This document shows, in pieces, positions 36,401 through 56,827 of a stretch of 64,000 bases of DNA. Location of the stretch: contig NC_040028.1 in NCBI RefSeq assembly GCF_000972845.2, forward strand, positions 14,816,871-14,880,870, given 5' to 3'. Source of the stretch: Larimichthys crocea. Its lineage: Eukaryota > Chordata > Actinopteri > Sciaenidae. The position numbers and the translations under genes are program-made. The notes below the pieces were generated by a model. It saw only the letters and a list, made by a program, of their open reading frames with translations. It had not been told where the DNA came from and did no database searches. The first letter of the stretch is position 1. Every line of letters starts with the position of its first letter.

Positions 36401-39400
36401 TAATATAATATATGTATATTTTGCAATGCAATGAGATGTGAGGATCATGTTATACTGTTTGCATCTATCTGGACTATGTACAGGATATTGTACTAATCTT
36501 TAACAGGAGTCTTCTTTGAGCAATCAGTTGTCAAATGCTGTTAACAGAACACTATTTACTCTATCCACTCCTTCCTTGACATCTCCTTTCAAAGCAAAAC
36601 AAACATTAGGAGGATCAATTATAAGTCATGATCATGTGTTTATACAGCATCTGTTGTGATAGATGGTGTGTTCAGTATTGCCTCGTTTACTTCAAATAAG
36701 GAACCACGCTAATCAGGAATAATTCACTTTTTATTTTGTGAGCTTTTTTCTACTTGTATAACTGAAAATTATCTGGGAGGGGATGGACGTCAAGCAGAAG
36801 TCGCCTTGCCTACGTGGCAGTTCGCTAATTATGACTTGTAGATAAGGGTTAGTCTTGACTTTGGATTATTGATTGTGCCCTTCCTTTTCTTTCAAACTTG
36901 GACTTTGACATCTGACAAACCCTTTTAGATATGAGAGCTGCCTCAGTGATTATCATGTGCTGTGATTTTAATCACCAATCTATTGTACCTGGCAGCCTGG
37001 TCTTTATTCATTGTGATTAAAAAAACATCCTCCAATAAATGGTCTCCATACAACGAAGTACCTCTGTTGGGACTTCCTGATGGGTTGACTGGCTCAAACG
37101 GAGTCTGGTTTTCTGCTTCAACTTCAGTCACGAGATCATTTGCAGAGTCTCGCTCTGGGATTTCGATGTCATTTTGTGCCCAGCTTTTTCTACTGAGGCA
37201 CACAAGCGAGCTCCCTCCCAGCAGTATACTGAGAGCAACTACGACTGTGGTGCAGATTATCTGTCAAAGATAACACATGCAGGCTTTTAAGTATCTCTGT
37301 GTGGGCTAAAACACAGTTCTTAAGTAGCCGAAGGGGGTGGAATGATTTCTACATTTGTTGTTACCTGTTGTTTTCCATAAAAGAATGATGAGTCAATCGT
37401 GTCAGACATTTTCTCCCCAGAAATGAGCAACACAGCAGTTACTAAGGCTGGAACTCTGTTAATACAAAGACAAAATGTATGTAAAACATTAACCATTTCG
37501 ATGAGACAAAGGTTCTCTTGATCTTACTTTCGGGTGGTACCCTTTGTACAGCTAAGCTATTAAACCAAATTCTATTTTCAGGGACATACACCGGCTATGG
37601 CTTTGCATTAAAAAGGACCAGACAAACCAGCTTAGTTTCATTTCTTTATTCTTCTGTGACTCACCCCCAGCCTGCAATGACGAAAACGCCTGGAGAAACT
37701 TTCAGATCCTCAAATCTCTTCATGAAAACAAGAGAGAGTGCTATCAAACCTAAAACAACCAAAAACACATACAAACTTCAGATTTAAGCTCCCACCAAGA
37801 CTGATTAATGCAGATTTTGATGTGGGTGGTTGGTTGTGCATACCTGGCCACACATAAGTGCTGTAGAGCGATGTACATAATAATGTGAAAGTCAGGACCT
37901 GCCCAACGAAGTTGTCTTCTTTCACCACAAAGTTCCACACGATCATCCCAATACAATGTAGAAACTACAGACCACACAATAACAAATATAGACATTTACT
38001 GCTGTGAAGGTAGATTTCTTCTTGTCAACTGAATAAATAATACAGAAAAAGAGTCATGTGCTCACCTGTGCCAAGAACAGGTTGACTGTAAACATGTGAG
38101 GTAGTCTCTTGAATTTCTTACTTAAAAACATGACGGCAATTGTCCATACCTGTCAGAGAAAACATATAGATTTCAAATAAATCGTATTTACGAACACAGA
38201 GACGATTGTAGACATGATGAATACATTATATACGATATTAAACATTGTTGGCTTGTTGTTTGATTTGAAAGCAAAGGAAGGGTGAGACAGGACAGACAGG
38301 TTAGGGAAGTGTCATTTGGACAAGGAACATAATGTTCATTACTGAGCAGATAACCAAGAATCTGCATCAGTGGGGAGGTGTCCGAGACAGCCCATTTTAA
38401 AAATGATATAAGAACCAACTGTTAGAGCTCCTCAGGGAGCCTTTCTTTCTGTATCCCCCTTTTGTGTGTTGTACTGTTAAACACGCCTTCTTGTACGATA
38501 ATAATAAATTCAACTTAAACTTTGATACTTCCATACAGTCTTCCTTATTCAAGGGTTTTTCTTAAAAGATTCCCATAACAAGAAACAATTAAAGTAAAAA
38601 AATACTGCAAATATTATCATTGTTTATAGCAATGAGTTCGCGGTTCCTTAAAAATGTCTGAAAGTAAATACAAATGAGGATGTCAGCCTCACAATCAGGC
38701 AAAGCATCTGTTTGTCACACATCCTCTAAATGACTGTGCCATTTCATGTTAAACCACAGTGTCACTGTGTCAAACATCGAACAAGAAGAAATATTTTAAA
38801 ATTTCCTTACAGTAAAACATCAGATAAACAGGAAATGTGAAACAGCAAAAGATACTTGTTTGTGGAATAACTGGCATTCAGTTATGAAGTGTAACTTTAT
38901 GAAGCTATTTTCACTTCACTTTGACCTCAGTTTCCACACATTGATATAATATGTCACATTTAAGTGTCTTTTTGTGACTCACCAGTGCAACTAAGCTCAC
39001 TATGCTTATGTTAAAGCTGACATTCTGCAGTGAATTCATCAAAAGCTGAGGATCCATCCCAGGAATTGTGAGTAACCAGGCAGAGACATACATTATCGGA
39101 GCGGAGAGAAAAGTGCTGATCACCATCCCAGAGGTAACCTGAGCAGAATTTTAAAAAAAGATGTACAGTGTGTTACAAAGGACGAAACAGTACAGTCTCT
39201 GAACGGCAGGTAGGAAAGGTGTAAACAACTCACAACTTCTAGCTCTGTGTTGTAATAAACAGCATAGATGGCCACGCTTGGTGCAGTGGGAAACACTCCA
39301 TAAAGAAAGGCATAATTGGAGAGGCTGGAGTGGTTCAAAGCGCTGGTGTTGCTATTGTCCAATAGATTCACCATGTCCTTACAAATCAGGGGCATTAGCA

Positions 39401-41364
39401 ACCTGAAAAGTCAAATCAAAAGACCATTATTTGAGGAGTTAGCTAACAGTGCTGAAAAATGCAGTGCCTCTAAAATATTTACATACACTGGTTATCATAC
39501 TATACATTTCCCAGACCTCTTAATGTGTCATCCATTTGGTAAAAGGCTTGTGGTGTGAGAAAGGCCTGAGTCACCCAAACCATCAGCACAAAACAACATG
39601 TTGGGAAAGATTTGGAAAGCTCAAACCTGCTGACTCTCTACACTCTTAGAGCATGTCTCATTATAGATGACATAAAGGTCATCTGATAACACTAAATCAT
39701 CTCTTGTACAAAATTAAAATAAGGTGCAGTAAAAGCGTTTTTTCACTCACAGTTTTGCTGTAATAAGTAATATCAGTGTGACGACTGTGGATCTGGTTAA
39801 TTTTCCCAACTGGCCCACCATGGACAGACCCAGATAAAACAGAGCTGCTCCTCCAAAAGAGTTGGCCAGGCCATCCACAAACTGAGCCATGAAGGGAGGA
39901 ATTCTTTGGTGCAGGACAAAGTGGGCGATGATGCCAAAGATAACCATGAATACTATGGGGTTCTTCAGGACCTGTAAAAATACAAGTCCCATGATATAAA
40001 GTTTGCTCTGCTGGTGGTTTCCCCGGTTCTTCCACTTCTGGATCTCGCAGAAGGCGAAGCCAATGGGATTGAGAATCATCAGGGACACAGGTGCAACCAG
40101 GTAGATGTACTGGAGGTACTCAGGGTATGTGCTCAGGTATAAGGCCTCAACTGTGGATAGAGATGAAGACAATCATTATTGGCATGCCTGACTTGTTGGT
40201 ATGCAGCACAAATCCAACCAAGAGAAAAACAGACATGCCGGAGGTATGCAGAAGCATTGTTCATATCTGCCTCGATAAGGCCAGTGTGCCGCCGTCTCAG
40301 GTAAACTAATAGCCCTAAATAAATGTTTACTTTTAAAAGCTTATAGATAGGAGCTGGAGTCTCTTTTGACTTTCAAGTCAAAGAGGAACAATGTTTGAAA
40401 GTTTGTAAAACTGAAACAAATGCTGATATATCAGCAAAGCCAAAGAAAATATAGCTTAGGAGCAAGTTGATCCTATGTTAAAGTTGAATTCTCCCTAACA
40501 CAACTGAATTAATACCAGCTAAATTTGAAATCATTCTTGTGTGGGGTTGTTTATTAATGTTATAAACAGCCTGAGAAGACTATTAGAAATCTACACATCT
40601 GTAAAAGACACATGCAAACATATGATTACTGCACGGTGACATTTGTTTTGAAATGGAAACTTTACAAGTTCATGTTTATGCACACCTCTCCATTTCAACC
40701 ACAGGTAGCCGAGCCCAGGCGTGAGCAGATGTGTTTATATTTATCCAAATCCTTGTTTGTATGTATGCTCAGACATAATTGCATGAACAGAATGTAACAA
40801 ACGCATAATTATACTTTTTAAATTGATGGATGGGCAAACATTAAGACAGCATGATTATAGCAAACAAATGAAAAACACTGTGGGTGGTAGCGATTAAAAG
40901 GCATTACACTTACCAATGGGATATCCCAAAGCAAAGTCATTGCTTTGTGTGGCAAATATCGAGAAGAGTCCTGCTTTACTATAGCGGCTGTGAGGACTGG
41001 CAACAATCAGCGTGAGGACACAGACAATGACAAACACAGTGACTTTGGCGATGAGGATGCCCCAGAGAAATGGCCAGATGACATTACCAAAGTCCAACAG
41101 GACCATGTTCTTGAACAGCAGTGCTGGGAGGGCAAACTTGGACACAAAATTGCCCAACCCTTTAGCCTGGGTGGAGGTGATGATGTTTGCCCTCCCTGCG
41201 ATGTATCCGCATAATATGATCCCAAAGCACTCCAGGAGAGCCGGGAAGAGCTTGTCAATGGACATGGTACCCGAGAGCGCAGAGGAGTCCGGGTCCTCTT
41301 CCCTCTGCACGTATGAAAAGTTTCTGTCCATCGCACCGCTCCTCTCTAAGGTGTCAGCTGTCAT
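33449..41364 (-). CDS. gpr155: GPR155 / LYCHOS, PIN-like transporter fused to a GPCR-like module and DEP domain
   Basis: GPR155 (LYCHOS) is a lysosomal membrane protein that reports cholesterol to mTORC1 (family knowledge). Fourteen coding exons: 40914-41364, 39751-40150, 39234-39402, 38983-39138, 38066-38149, 37844-37964, 37665-37749, 37365-37455, 36989-37260, 35876-35924, 34262-34357, 34111-34175, 33866-34003 and 33449-33644. Phases close to 2373 nt, 790 aa (human about 870). The N-terminal PIN-like half has LFPALLECFGIILCGYIAGR and ATQSNDFALGYPI; a GPCR-like half follows, with FVGQVLTFTLLCTSLYSTYVW and GLDKHLIILPFKKR. The C-terminal DEP domain (about 727-790) has GCELVEWLQQVGLA and LQQGGVLQHI. 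A cytoplasmic loop and the C-terminal tail are shorter than in human. The 49-nt exon has a weak acceptor. A second Met at residue 12 is an alternative start. Confidence 0.95.
34949..35187 (+). repeat. Six-copy minisatellite inside the hAT element
   Basis: About six imperfect units of 37-42 bp, each ending in CTAACTAAAGGAGAG and holding TATGTCTATGA. Units differ by one- to four-base indels. Confidence 0.9.
35202..35447 (+). pseudogene. Remnant of a hAT transposase BED zinc finger
   Basis: An 81-codon ORF beginning MDKDGLLGGTFHFKKLPDG and containing HLKAK, the pattern of the BED-finger start of hAT-derived transposases. The first zinc-binding cysteine is followed by a frame change (CTVAKPNL where CxxC is expected), so the finger is broken, and nothing of the catalytic domain follows. 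It is a relic inside the transposon and not a host gene. Confidence 0.7.
35925..36988. other. gpr155 intron 9
   Basis: This intron lies between the exons at 36989-37260 and 35876-35924. It contains an AT microsatellite-like run at 36339-36417 and otherwise nothing recognisable. Confidence 0.6.
36339..36417. repeat. AT-rich simple repeat
   Basis: An imperfect repeat of TATAA/ATAATAT units about 80 bp long in gpr155 intron 9. Confidence 0.85.
38150..38982. other. gpr155 intron 4
   Basis: An 833-bp intron with no recognisable element. The small minus-strand ORF at 38188-38418 has no domain and no splice context. Confidence 0.5.
40151..40913. other. gpr155 intron 1 of the coding region
   Basis: A 763-bp intron between the first two coding exons, with canonical donor GTAAGTG and acceptor CACAG. 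Nothing else was recognised. Confidence 0.5.
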
Positions 41365-41381
41365 GCTTGGTTTGCGGTCAT
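41361..41381 (-). promoter_or_regulatory. gpr155: Six-codon upstream ORF overlapping the gpr155 start
   Basis: On the minus strand, ATG at 41381 opens M-T-A-N-Q-A and stops at TGA 41363-41361. That TGA overlaps the main ATG (41364-41362) as ATGA. If the 5' UTR includes this stretch, as its position suggests, ribosomes would finish the short ORF exactly at the main start. A regulatory effect is inference. Confidence 0.5.
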
Positions 41382-42953
41382 GTTATTGTCGTAGACAGCT
41401 CGTCGCTGACACGCACTGAAAGAGACAAGAGATGAAATCTTAAAGGAGGAGTTCAACCAGTTCGCCCGGTGTTCCGGTTTAACGGGCGACCGTGTTAACT
41501 GGCGACCCTCAGCCCGAAAGTAAATGTCGTAGTTACGACATTGTAATGAAAAAAAAAAACAAAAACAAATAGGCATTCACAAGGTCAGGCACGTATCTTC
41601 TTCGTAACTACGACAACCACATAAGGCTGATGGTCACCAGTTAACACGGTCGCTCCTTTAACCGAAACACCAGTACAGCCGTTGAAAAAGGGCTCGCGCC
41701 AGGATAAACGGTTAACAGACGTCACACACGGCGTTAAACTAACACAAAATGACTCACATTATAATCTGTGTCAAAGCTCCTACCACATACACACACAAGC
41801 ATCGCTATTTTCAGCACGTTTATTGAAGTTATTCTCACCCCTGAGTTGCAGTTTTGCCTTCTCACGCACCATGTGTCAGTCAAACGTCAGGAGACATTTA
41901 GCGAGCGAGCTAAGCTGATGAGCGGCGACCCGCGCGGCGTCGGTCGTCGATAATCCTACGTGAGGTTATTTAACTACACCACAAAAAACAGTAGCCGTTA
42001 CAGAATCGGTGGCATAACTAATGGAGCGGTTACATTTCACGGTTACACAGATTTCCACTGGAGTTCCCACGCAGGAACTTTCATAAACCCCCGATTTGTC
42101 AACAACGGCTCCACCAATCACATTTCAGAAGAGGGGAGCGGGGGGCGGGGCTAAGACGACCCACCTACCCACCCCCATCATAGCCTGACTGCACACGCGG
42201 ATCAAAGCTGCGATCAAACTCATGTTATGTTTTAATATTGACTAGATCTGTGGACAGGGCCGAACCTAGGCTCTTCTGTGGCCCCCCAAAAAACACGCCT
42301 AGTACAGTCAACAAACTGCACACACTGCTAATAACTGAATGAACACACACAGGCACACAATAGAGATGGACAAATTAATTAACATCTAATCTCTTGATGT
42401 ATTTAAAGATTTGCAAACAGGTACAAACAGTAACATAATATGAAAAGTAAATAAAGGAGGAAAAAATAGGTTCAGGGTTTATCCCTGAGGGACAATCGGT
42501 GCAGCAGCACCACATATATACATACAACACAAACATAAATAAACATAAATAACAAACAACCAGTAAATGAGCAATACATACATGCCACCAAACAGGGAGC
42601 TGTTAAGGAGGCCAATGGCAGCAGGAACAATTAGCATTTATTATTATTATTTTGTTTTGTTGCATTTATTAGTTCTGCATCTTGACTGACTGTATCTGTG
42701 GCCTGAATGTAACAACTCAAAATCAGTTAGTCCAGGGGTGGCTGAGGTCAGCCAGGATCGATTGGGCTATAATGCAAGGGCTGACTGCATAGGTACAGTA
42801 ATAGAAGATGTATTCAGGCATATTTAAGTATGCAAGTATCAGCAAGATGTATTTATAGTGTGAAAAAAGTTCTAATTGTGTAGTAAAATGGTATATATGA
42901 GTGTTTAACTACTAACTGTGATGTTTCTAGATGAATGTTACTGCTGCATTTAA

Positions 42954-43396
42954 GGTCCAGTGTGTACGATATGGGCATCAGTGGAATGTAACAGTCCTTT
43001 TTCACAGCAGCCATTTTGACATGAAATCAGTTCTGCGTCAGCTGAACGCAGGTGTTTCCAGTGACACTATTGAAAGTGAAAGTGAAAAAGGACTATTAAA
43101 TATAATATTCAAAAGTATGTTTTCAATAGTAATAGTATAATCAACTGAAAAATACAATTTGTTGTGTTTTTGTTACCTTAGGTTGTTTATATCTACAGGG
43201 GGTCCTCTTCTAGTCCTTCATGTTGAACCACATGTTTCCACAGTAGCCCAGAATGGACAAACCAAACACTGGCTCTAGATAGTGAGATTCACAGAGTTTT
43301 GCTGAGTTTTGCATTTTCTCCCACACTCTTGGAAGGGTGAACTGTTGTAATCTGCAATTTCATTGCCTATGCCCCTAATTCTTACACACTGGTCCT
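42954..43396. mobile_element. TTAA-flanked MITE-like dispersed repeat
   Basis: Both ends carry the same inverted motif (left GGTCCAGTGTGTA; right end read backwards AGGACCAGTGTGTA). Both are bordered by TTAA (42950-42953 and 43397-43400), as expected for piggyBac-type insertion. I recognise the inner sequence as a repeat found widely in percomorph genomes. A truncated relative lies at 45249-45480. The superfamily call is tentative. Confidence 0.65.
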
Positions 43397-43795
43397 TTAA
43401 TGTGTATGTTGCATTTTACTGCTGTAGCTGTTTGTGGTTGAGCTATTTTTAACTATACCGTTGAGTAGTTTAATCTGCAGCAATTTGTCATATTCTCTTA
43501 GATCATCTTTTGTAGTGCCTGAAAAGTGAACTTTGCATAAGCTCAGAAAAACAGCCCTGTTTTCAGTTTCGTGGTTATGCAGTTTACAGCTAATCCAAAT
43601 AGGGTTTTAAATAGTCTGTTTTGTTTAATAAGCAGGAATACTTAATCTCTACAACAGATCCTTCATATCCTTTTAAGTGCAAACGTATGTTAACGGATAT
43701 TATTGTCCAATAGTCAGAGGTATCAGACAGTGAAAAGGAATCACGCATCAGGACACACTTCTAAATCAGTCAACCTGAAAACTGACAAAACCACA

Positions 43796-43801
43796 TTTAT
43801 T
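43796..43801 (-). terminator. chrna1: Candidate poly(A) signal of chrna1
   Basis: Minus-strand AATAAA about 246 bp past the chrna1 stop codon, a usual 3' UTR distance. Confidence 0.5.
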
Positions 43802-44046
43802 CAGTTGTTCCCTATAAAGATGTCAAGAAAAAATGTTTCTTTGACTTAATTCAACATTTCAATTGCAAACATATATCCTGAAGAGTGAAAAACAACAATG
43901 ATCTGTTACAAAATATGCCGAAGATACTGTATACAGCATGGTCATGTACAAACAAAAACAGGACTATTCTGCTGAAACTGACTGAATACTACAAGACAAA
44001 CTGGTCTTTTGAGAAGTTAAACCAGTAAAACATGAGGCACAGGCCT

Positions 44047-51502
<7,456 letters not shown>

Positions 51503-54500
51503 AATTGCCAGTAGAACAAGACATCCAAAAACTAGATCCGTCGAAACGTTGCCCGTTGACCACCGGAGAATTAAAAAGGTTTGACCCACCTAAAACATTC
51601 TTTCAGCACTGGCAAATGGCTTACTGTACAACTCCGAGCTCTTCACTGGCAGACTTGTTGTTATTGCCTGACAGCGGATGTGAGTGACTGACTGCCAATG
51701 CTTGTCATTTGAGAGGGCCACATTCTTTGTCATCTGTTATAAGATCAACATGCCAAAGTAATCCACCACTGAAATATCCCATCGTGAACTTGGCCACACA
51801 CAATCTCGAGGTGGCAAACGCATGACACATGCTCGCTGCTCCAAGTTTCTTGTATCACTGTTTAACTATGAACGCTGCCTTTAAATCTGTGTATGTTTTT
51901 ATAGTATGTTTTAAAGATGTTTATTTTATAGTGAATAATAATTTAACATATTGTAGGATCTATTTCTTGCATCGGAACATCTATATGGATCATTTTAGTT
52001 TGGCTGACATATAACATATTTAAAATAATCTGGATCTTACCTAGAGCTTAAAAACTTCATTTCCGACAGCTGTTTACAAAATATTCTGACCATGAGGTAC
52101 ATTTTATCATGTGCAAACTGTTTTACTGTTTAAGTTTGTATTGTCTATTAATCAGCTTGATAGTCATCCAGAGTTACTTTAACCTGAAAGGTGCTGTGCA
52201 AATAAAGTCTGATTGATTGATTGGTCACATGACCTCCATCATTTCTAGATGCTGAAATATAAATTTGTCTGAACACTTTAAGACTCCAGAGCTCCAGATG
52301 TCAAAAGCTGCAGAAACAACTACTGGAGGAATGAATGAAACTTTTATTACCCTGTGGTGAATTTGCTTTGCACAAAGAAACTAATATGAAATCTATAATA
52401 AAATAATTTATAATCTAGAATGTCAAAATCAAACATCAACAATGTGACATAATTTGACAAACACAGTCATATATTGCTCAATATGTGATCAGGCAACATT
52501 TGCATGAAGCCCCATGTTGAGAATTGTCTACAAAATGTAAACATTTCTTTTATTAAGGGAAATCATAACTGTTTGGTATGGCTCTGGGCATATTGAGATA
52601 TATCCCTGAGTAAGATAAAAAGCAACAAAACTTAAGAATATTACTACATAAATGTGTGTATCTAGTTCTAATTTAGACTTGAGACAACTTAAATTAACTT
52701 TAACTGATAAGAGTTTGGTGAGCAGCTCAATGATACAGTGCTTTTTCTGTGTTTGGTCTGCTGGGAATCAGCGATTGGACATTAGCTACAATGTTTAAGA
52801 ATTTATTTAATGAGGAAAATCTGTTTAGCATTTAGAACCAGTATTTAGATTAGTTTCTACATGTTCATCACGCACTATAATGTTGTTATATGCAGCTATA
52901 GGAACATGTTCAAATGTCCTATGGAGATCTACTTCATATTATTATAACTATGTAATGTCGTGTCTTCTCACAGCTCCTCCTATGCCCAATTCCTCCTTAA
53001 AATAAATAATATTATAGTTTAAGATAATTCAGATGTTCAGACAGCCTTGTGTTACACCCATGTCTCCCTTTTTTACTCTGCACTAGCCCACCCTGTCAGG
53101 GCCCCGTGATGGATCAGGCAACTCAATTTCCTCACATCCCCAGTCCGTTCAATCAGCCAGTCACTCAACCACTTGCCTCATTCATCTCACTTAAGGACAA
53201 ATGACCATTTTGGCAATGTCTGAATTAAGAGAGATTTGTCTCCACCCAACCCCCTTCTATCTTTGCAATCACCCAGGCCACCTGAATTTACACCATGACC
53301 ACCGCTTTGCCTTTCGCCAGCATTGTATGTGCTCAGTCGGCCTGTAATCTTATAGTGTGACACTTTTTGTGCTCTGTCCGGTCTCTAGAGGACTCGGAGC
53401 TTTGTGTTTATATCTGCTCTCTATGTGATTAAATGTTCATTGAATCCGAATGAGAGTGTCCATGTAATATCTGTAGGGGGTGGAGAAAAACTGGACAGCA
53501 TCCTGGATGTTTATGCCTCGATGAAGATGAAGAGGATTATAGTTTTTATAGGAGAGATTATGATGTGTGTTGAGTGATATATTTTACTGTACATGATGTT
53601 CCAACATAAATATAGAAATGCGTTAGTGATAATCCTTGCAAGTGAAATAAATCTGTATTATTATTCCTTGCCTTTGATAGCTTATCTAATTCTGTATCGA
53701 GTGTTTCGTGAGAATTTGTTTGTTAATGCCCAAGTACAATAGACAAAATTACTGAGTACAGCAATTATAAATATGTCAAATATAAAATAGCTTCCTAACA
53801 GCAGGATGAATATTTCCATTTCACTGAATATGGAACTGAATATTTCTTTATGTTTACGTATTTGGAAACGTATTCAGGTCAGCCGTATGAAGGGAGGAAA
53901 GCATTACCATCCAGTCAACAGAGAGAAAGGTCACTTATCTCATGGATCACAGCCTTTCAAATTTAGGCTCATTACTGCGAATGAGGCACATGCACCTCAC
54001 AATGCATTTGTGGACGTTACTCCAGCGTGGTGTTATCACAGCATCTGACTGTGAGATAGAAAGCTCGATAGCTTTATTGGTGTGGTTTACCCTCTTTTCA
54101 CAGTCGGTGCCTAATGTAGATGAAGGTATGATATATTTAAAATGGCTGATAATGGCGTGGGAGGCTAAACGGTTGGATGAAAATCCAATTTTGCCACACA
54201 ATCACCAGAGATGAGTCTGAATTTGGCTTATATTAACTCAATGTGATGTGGTCACAAAACCCAAGAGATTAAATGTCAAGCTGTGATTGCTTCTCAGATG
54301 CTTTGTGGAGAAAGCACAAAAAACCTAAACGCACTGAAAGACTGAACGTGAACATAAGGTCCCGAACACTGTGGTCACATCAAATTTCATGTCTGGAAAC
54401 AATATTCCCTAGATGCTTATATTATTTAACGCCAAATGTGGAATGTAAACACAATCCAGAAAACTGCTAATGGTTCCCTGAGCCTAAACCGTGATCATGT

Positions 54501-56827
54501 AATGAGCCACCCATGGCTGTGCATGGCTGCTTCTAAGAAATTACTAGCAAAGGCATAACCTGTGGGTAATTAAACCCAAAATGCATAAATTTAATGTGAC
54601 ATTGTTTGCACATACATTCGGTAATTAACAGTTTTCCTGAGTGCAAGAGTGGTGTTGCCTTAGGTATTGTGTGTTTGCTTTTAATTTCAGAGCGAATCAG
54701 TGTCACTGATGTGTTGTTAGAGGGGTTTATGTACAGTGAAGTCACGTGACTTGTGGCTTTTAGGCACATCCTGTCATTTTGAATAGGCAGAATGGATTAG
54801 TCCTGATCTGCCAGGGTCACTTTGCAGCCCACAAACATGTATTTAATATTCAACATATTCTCTGGTATGATACACATGCTGTTATGGTACAGTTTTCTTT
54901 CCTTACCCTGTCTGTGTCACTCAGCCACAAGCTCATCAGTTCACTATCTTCTTTAAATCTTTAAAAATGCATCACAAAAATGTATTTTCATTTCTTAAAA
55001 CAGCTGGAACTGCACTGTAATTTGTAGCGATGATATTTATAGATAAATAGTGCAGCCGAGGACTATTTTCAGCAGTGGATTGATACACATTGGGTGTTCT
55101 AGTTAGTATTCATGGCAGCAGCATGCCTTATGTGGAAAATAAACTACATTGTCTATATTCATAGCAATGATAGAGGTTGTCACCCATAGCATTAAGGGGT
55201 TAGCTTTTGGACAAAAATAGAGGCTTATACACAAAATAATTACCTACAGTTCTGGGTAGAGTTCATCTTTGTTACTGAGATAAAATTGCAGGCTTTGGTA
55301 TTTTTGTGTGCTGTTGTTGACAATATGATGAAAATAAAATATTGCCAGTTATTTCCTTTCACGTGCGAATAAAAATAAAACAGATAACGGAGCTGTCTGG
55401 ATTCAGTCTGAATGAGGCTCACATGGGATTTCAGAGGCAGCGTTGTATCTGATTCAATTCAGATGTCTCTCTGGTGCTGTCACTACATTTATATGAATGT
55501 TCACCTCTATGAAAAATGTGCTTTACAAACCTTTGACAATCAAAAGCTAAATTAAAGCCGCTATAATCAATATTTGTACAATAACAATCAATAAAATGTG
55601 AAGGAGATCCTCATAGTCAAGAAATATCACCCCGCTGTGCAGTTTCTATCAGCTGTACAGAGCTCCTTTTTAGCGACTTTCAGCTCGTTGTTTTGTTTTT
55701 CTGGCTCATTTTACAGTTTTGATTCACTCTCACTGCTCTCATTGCATTGTTTCCAGGCACAGCAGGAAGCTGTTTACAGGAAAGAAGCCCTGATAAAACT
55801 ACAACCTCCCCCCACACACAAAACGGCTGACAGGAGCAGTTATAGACTAGCTGGTGAATATAGTGGAGCATTAAGCAGCTAAAGAGCCGGATATTTCCCT
55901 CAGGTGTTAGTAGAGACCTAAAATAGAGCTAAAAAGCAAGCAAATATTGGACTTGCCAGGTGACCAGAGACATAACTCCAGATGCACTTTAATCTTGTTC
56001 CATATCTGCTGATTCTATGAATAAGCAGCTGTTTCCGAACATGCTGCGTTTACAGCTTGTTTCTGCCGCCCGCAAGAGGCTTAAAAAAATGTGTTAAAGC
56101 AGGTTTAACACAACATTGGATGTAGACTTTTATTACGGCGGCTCAGACGACTCATTAAGCACTTCATTTATCAGAGTAAGGTTTAATAAATTAAACTGAT
56201 CATGCACAAATTGTGTACAAAAACATTACGATAAAAAAATTTAAACTCACAAATAATGCTGTTTATAACACAACAAAGATGTTAAGGTCAGGCAAATGCA
56301 CCAGTGTGTACACATTAACGGGAAAAGCTCATTCAACTACTTCAGGTTACATAAAAACAGTTGAGGAGATAAAAAAATACAGCATCATAAAAAGGACCCC
56401 AGAAAAATCAGTAGCTTATTTTGTTTTTTTTTACATCCAGCTATACAATGTTTCACAGAAAGAAAAAAAACTGCGCAGCAGGCAGCTGGGAATGTGGACT
56501 ATATGACTACCACAGGACAGACAAAAGCAAAATCACAGCGCTACACGATCTTAACACATGCTGGGTTACCACTACAAAGCAACAAAGACCTCGCACCATG
56601 CATGCTGGTCCGTCAGCTTCTGAAAAATCCCCCGACAAAAATGGGGAGACATGGAGTACAGTTCATCGTCCAAACCCAAAACAGGCAGGACAGCAGTTAG
56701 GGCAGAACTAGTCCATACGCAGGGCGTTTTATTATTTTTTTTAAAAATGTATCAATCAATGTAATACAAACAGTCTTTACACAAAAGAACGATTAGATAG
56801 CTGTTCTATAAAAGTCCTTGTCTGTGT
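51503..56827. other. chrna1 upstream region and chn1 3' region
   Basis: 5.3 kb without a recognisable gene. The chrna1 promoter should lie at 51503-51800; a CAAATG E-box is at about 51612, and no strong TATA box was seen. A teleost repeat tail (AAAGGTGCTGTGCAAATAAAG and ATTGATTGATTG) is at about 52187-52223. The rest is AT-rich, with only short chance ORFs. The right end (about 56200-56827) should be the chn1 3' UTR, minus strand. Confidence 0.55.
52187..52223 (+). repeat. Dispersed-repeat 3' tail
   Basis: GGTGCTGTGCAAATAAAG followed by ATTGATTGATTG, a tail shape common to teleost LINE/SINE insertions. The body upstream is too degraded to name. Confidence 0.4.

Larger units (their letters stand above)
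41365..44046. other. gpr155 promoter region and gpr155-chrna1 intergenic region
   Basis: Bases 41880-42160 are CpG-rich, with a GGGGGCGGGGC box near 42140-42151, probably the gpr155 promoter. Beyond that lie AT-rich sequence, a TTAA-flanked repeat (42954-43396) and, next to chrna1, its 3' UTR. In human, WIPF1 lies here; I saw no proline-rich WH2 or WIP-like exon on either strand. Confidence 0.55.
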
